A stretch of 64,000 nt of DNA, from positions 106,158,897-106,222,896 of the forward strand of contig OX638370.1 in the NCBI GenBank assembly GCA_951812925.1. Direction: 5' to 3'. Below are positions 63,815 through 64,000 of this stretch, piece after piece. Position 1 is the stretch's first letter, and each line of letters starts with the position of its first letter. The stretch comes from Calliopum simillimum. Its lineage: Eukaryota > Arthropoda > Insecta > Diptera > Lauxaniidae. The translations under genes and the position numbers were made by a program. Below the pieces are notes generated by a model, which saw only the letters and a list, made by a program, of their open reading frames with translations, was not told the origin of the DNA and searched no databases.

Positions 63815-64000
63815 GGTGATCCAATAAGAGCTTTCTACTTTATTTTCCAAATAAAATACATAAAAATCAATTATTGATGCAAATCTTCATTTGGAATGAT
63901 AGTTTGGTTCCTACAACTTAATGTTTAAAAATTATTTTGTTCAAATATTGACCACGATTAGCTTTTAAATGGTTCATTCTGTGGGTCTAATTTTTGAAAA
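63815..64000. mobile_element. Possible transposon end, cut by window edge
   Basis: AAAGGGTGATCCAATAAGAG at 63813 looks like a transposon terminus (GGGTGATCCA). GACCACGATTAGC...ATGGTTCATTCTGTGGGTC (63951-63988) is less AT-biased than its surroundings. The other end would lie beyond 64000. Confidence 0.35.

Overview
The window looks like an AT-rich, repeat-laden piece of a higher-fly (brachyceran Diptera) genome. A tephritid-like fly is my inference. The evidence is 5' exons of an insect Dpr-family immunoglobulin gene, animal-type introns, a mariner element, a non-LTR retrotransposon fragment and many satellites. There are no bacterial operons, and I found no tRNA or rRNA genes. Nearly all long ORFs here are by-products of low-complexity or repeat DNA.

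The one host gene I can support is on the minus strand. Three exons join in frame with correct splice phases. 41418-41564 holds the start codon and a signal peptide (35 codons plus 1 nt). 20128-20252 holds 125 nt that complete the split codon and add 41 codons. 12378-12467 holds 30 codons that begin the first Ig domain. They give 107 residues of a secreted or membrane-anchored Dpr cell-surface protein, best matched from memory to Dpr12. The rest of the gene must lie below position 1 of the window. Positions 1-41417 are therefore almost entirely intron: more than 12.4 kb, 7.7 kb and 21.2 kb. From 41565 to 64000 is 5' flank or 5' UTR intron.

The rest is a mosaic of repeats. Foldback or inverted-repeat elements lie at 4041-6028, 14416-16304, 25397-25989, 27894-28943, 29851-30152, 32845-34176, 36609-37302, 38596-38722, 44064-45427, 53735-54592, 55801-56430 and 59895-61177. 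Three have clean target-site duplications: 9 bp at 44064-45427 (Foldback/MULE-like), and 8 bp at 32845-34176 and 59895-61177 (hAT-like). A dead mariner sits at 16584-17903 in a degenerate satellite that also received a large foldback. A non-LTR 5' fragment lies at 59236-59886.

Tandem arrays are unusually varied: 116 bp (start of window), about 125 bp (0.8-1.3 kb), 19 bp (6.1 kb), 129 bp (6.4 kb), 18 bp (12.8 kb), a TCTGCC-based array (14.3-18.8 kb), 31 bp (22-23.6 kb), about 150 bp with a 753-bp higher-order period (39-41 kb), a 3.2-kb heptanucleotide satellite (46.2-49.4 kb), and an ATCATGCGATAAAA array (57.6-58.6 kb). Several foldbacks with different termini share an internal module around GGCATAAAATGCTTA.
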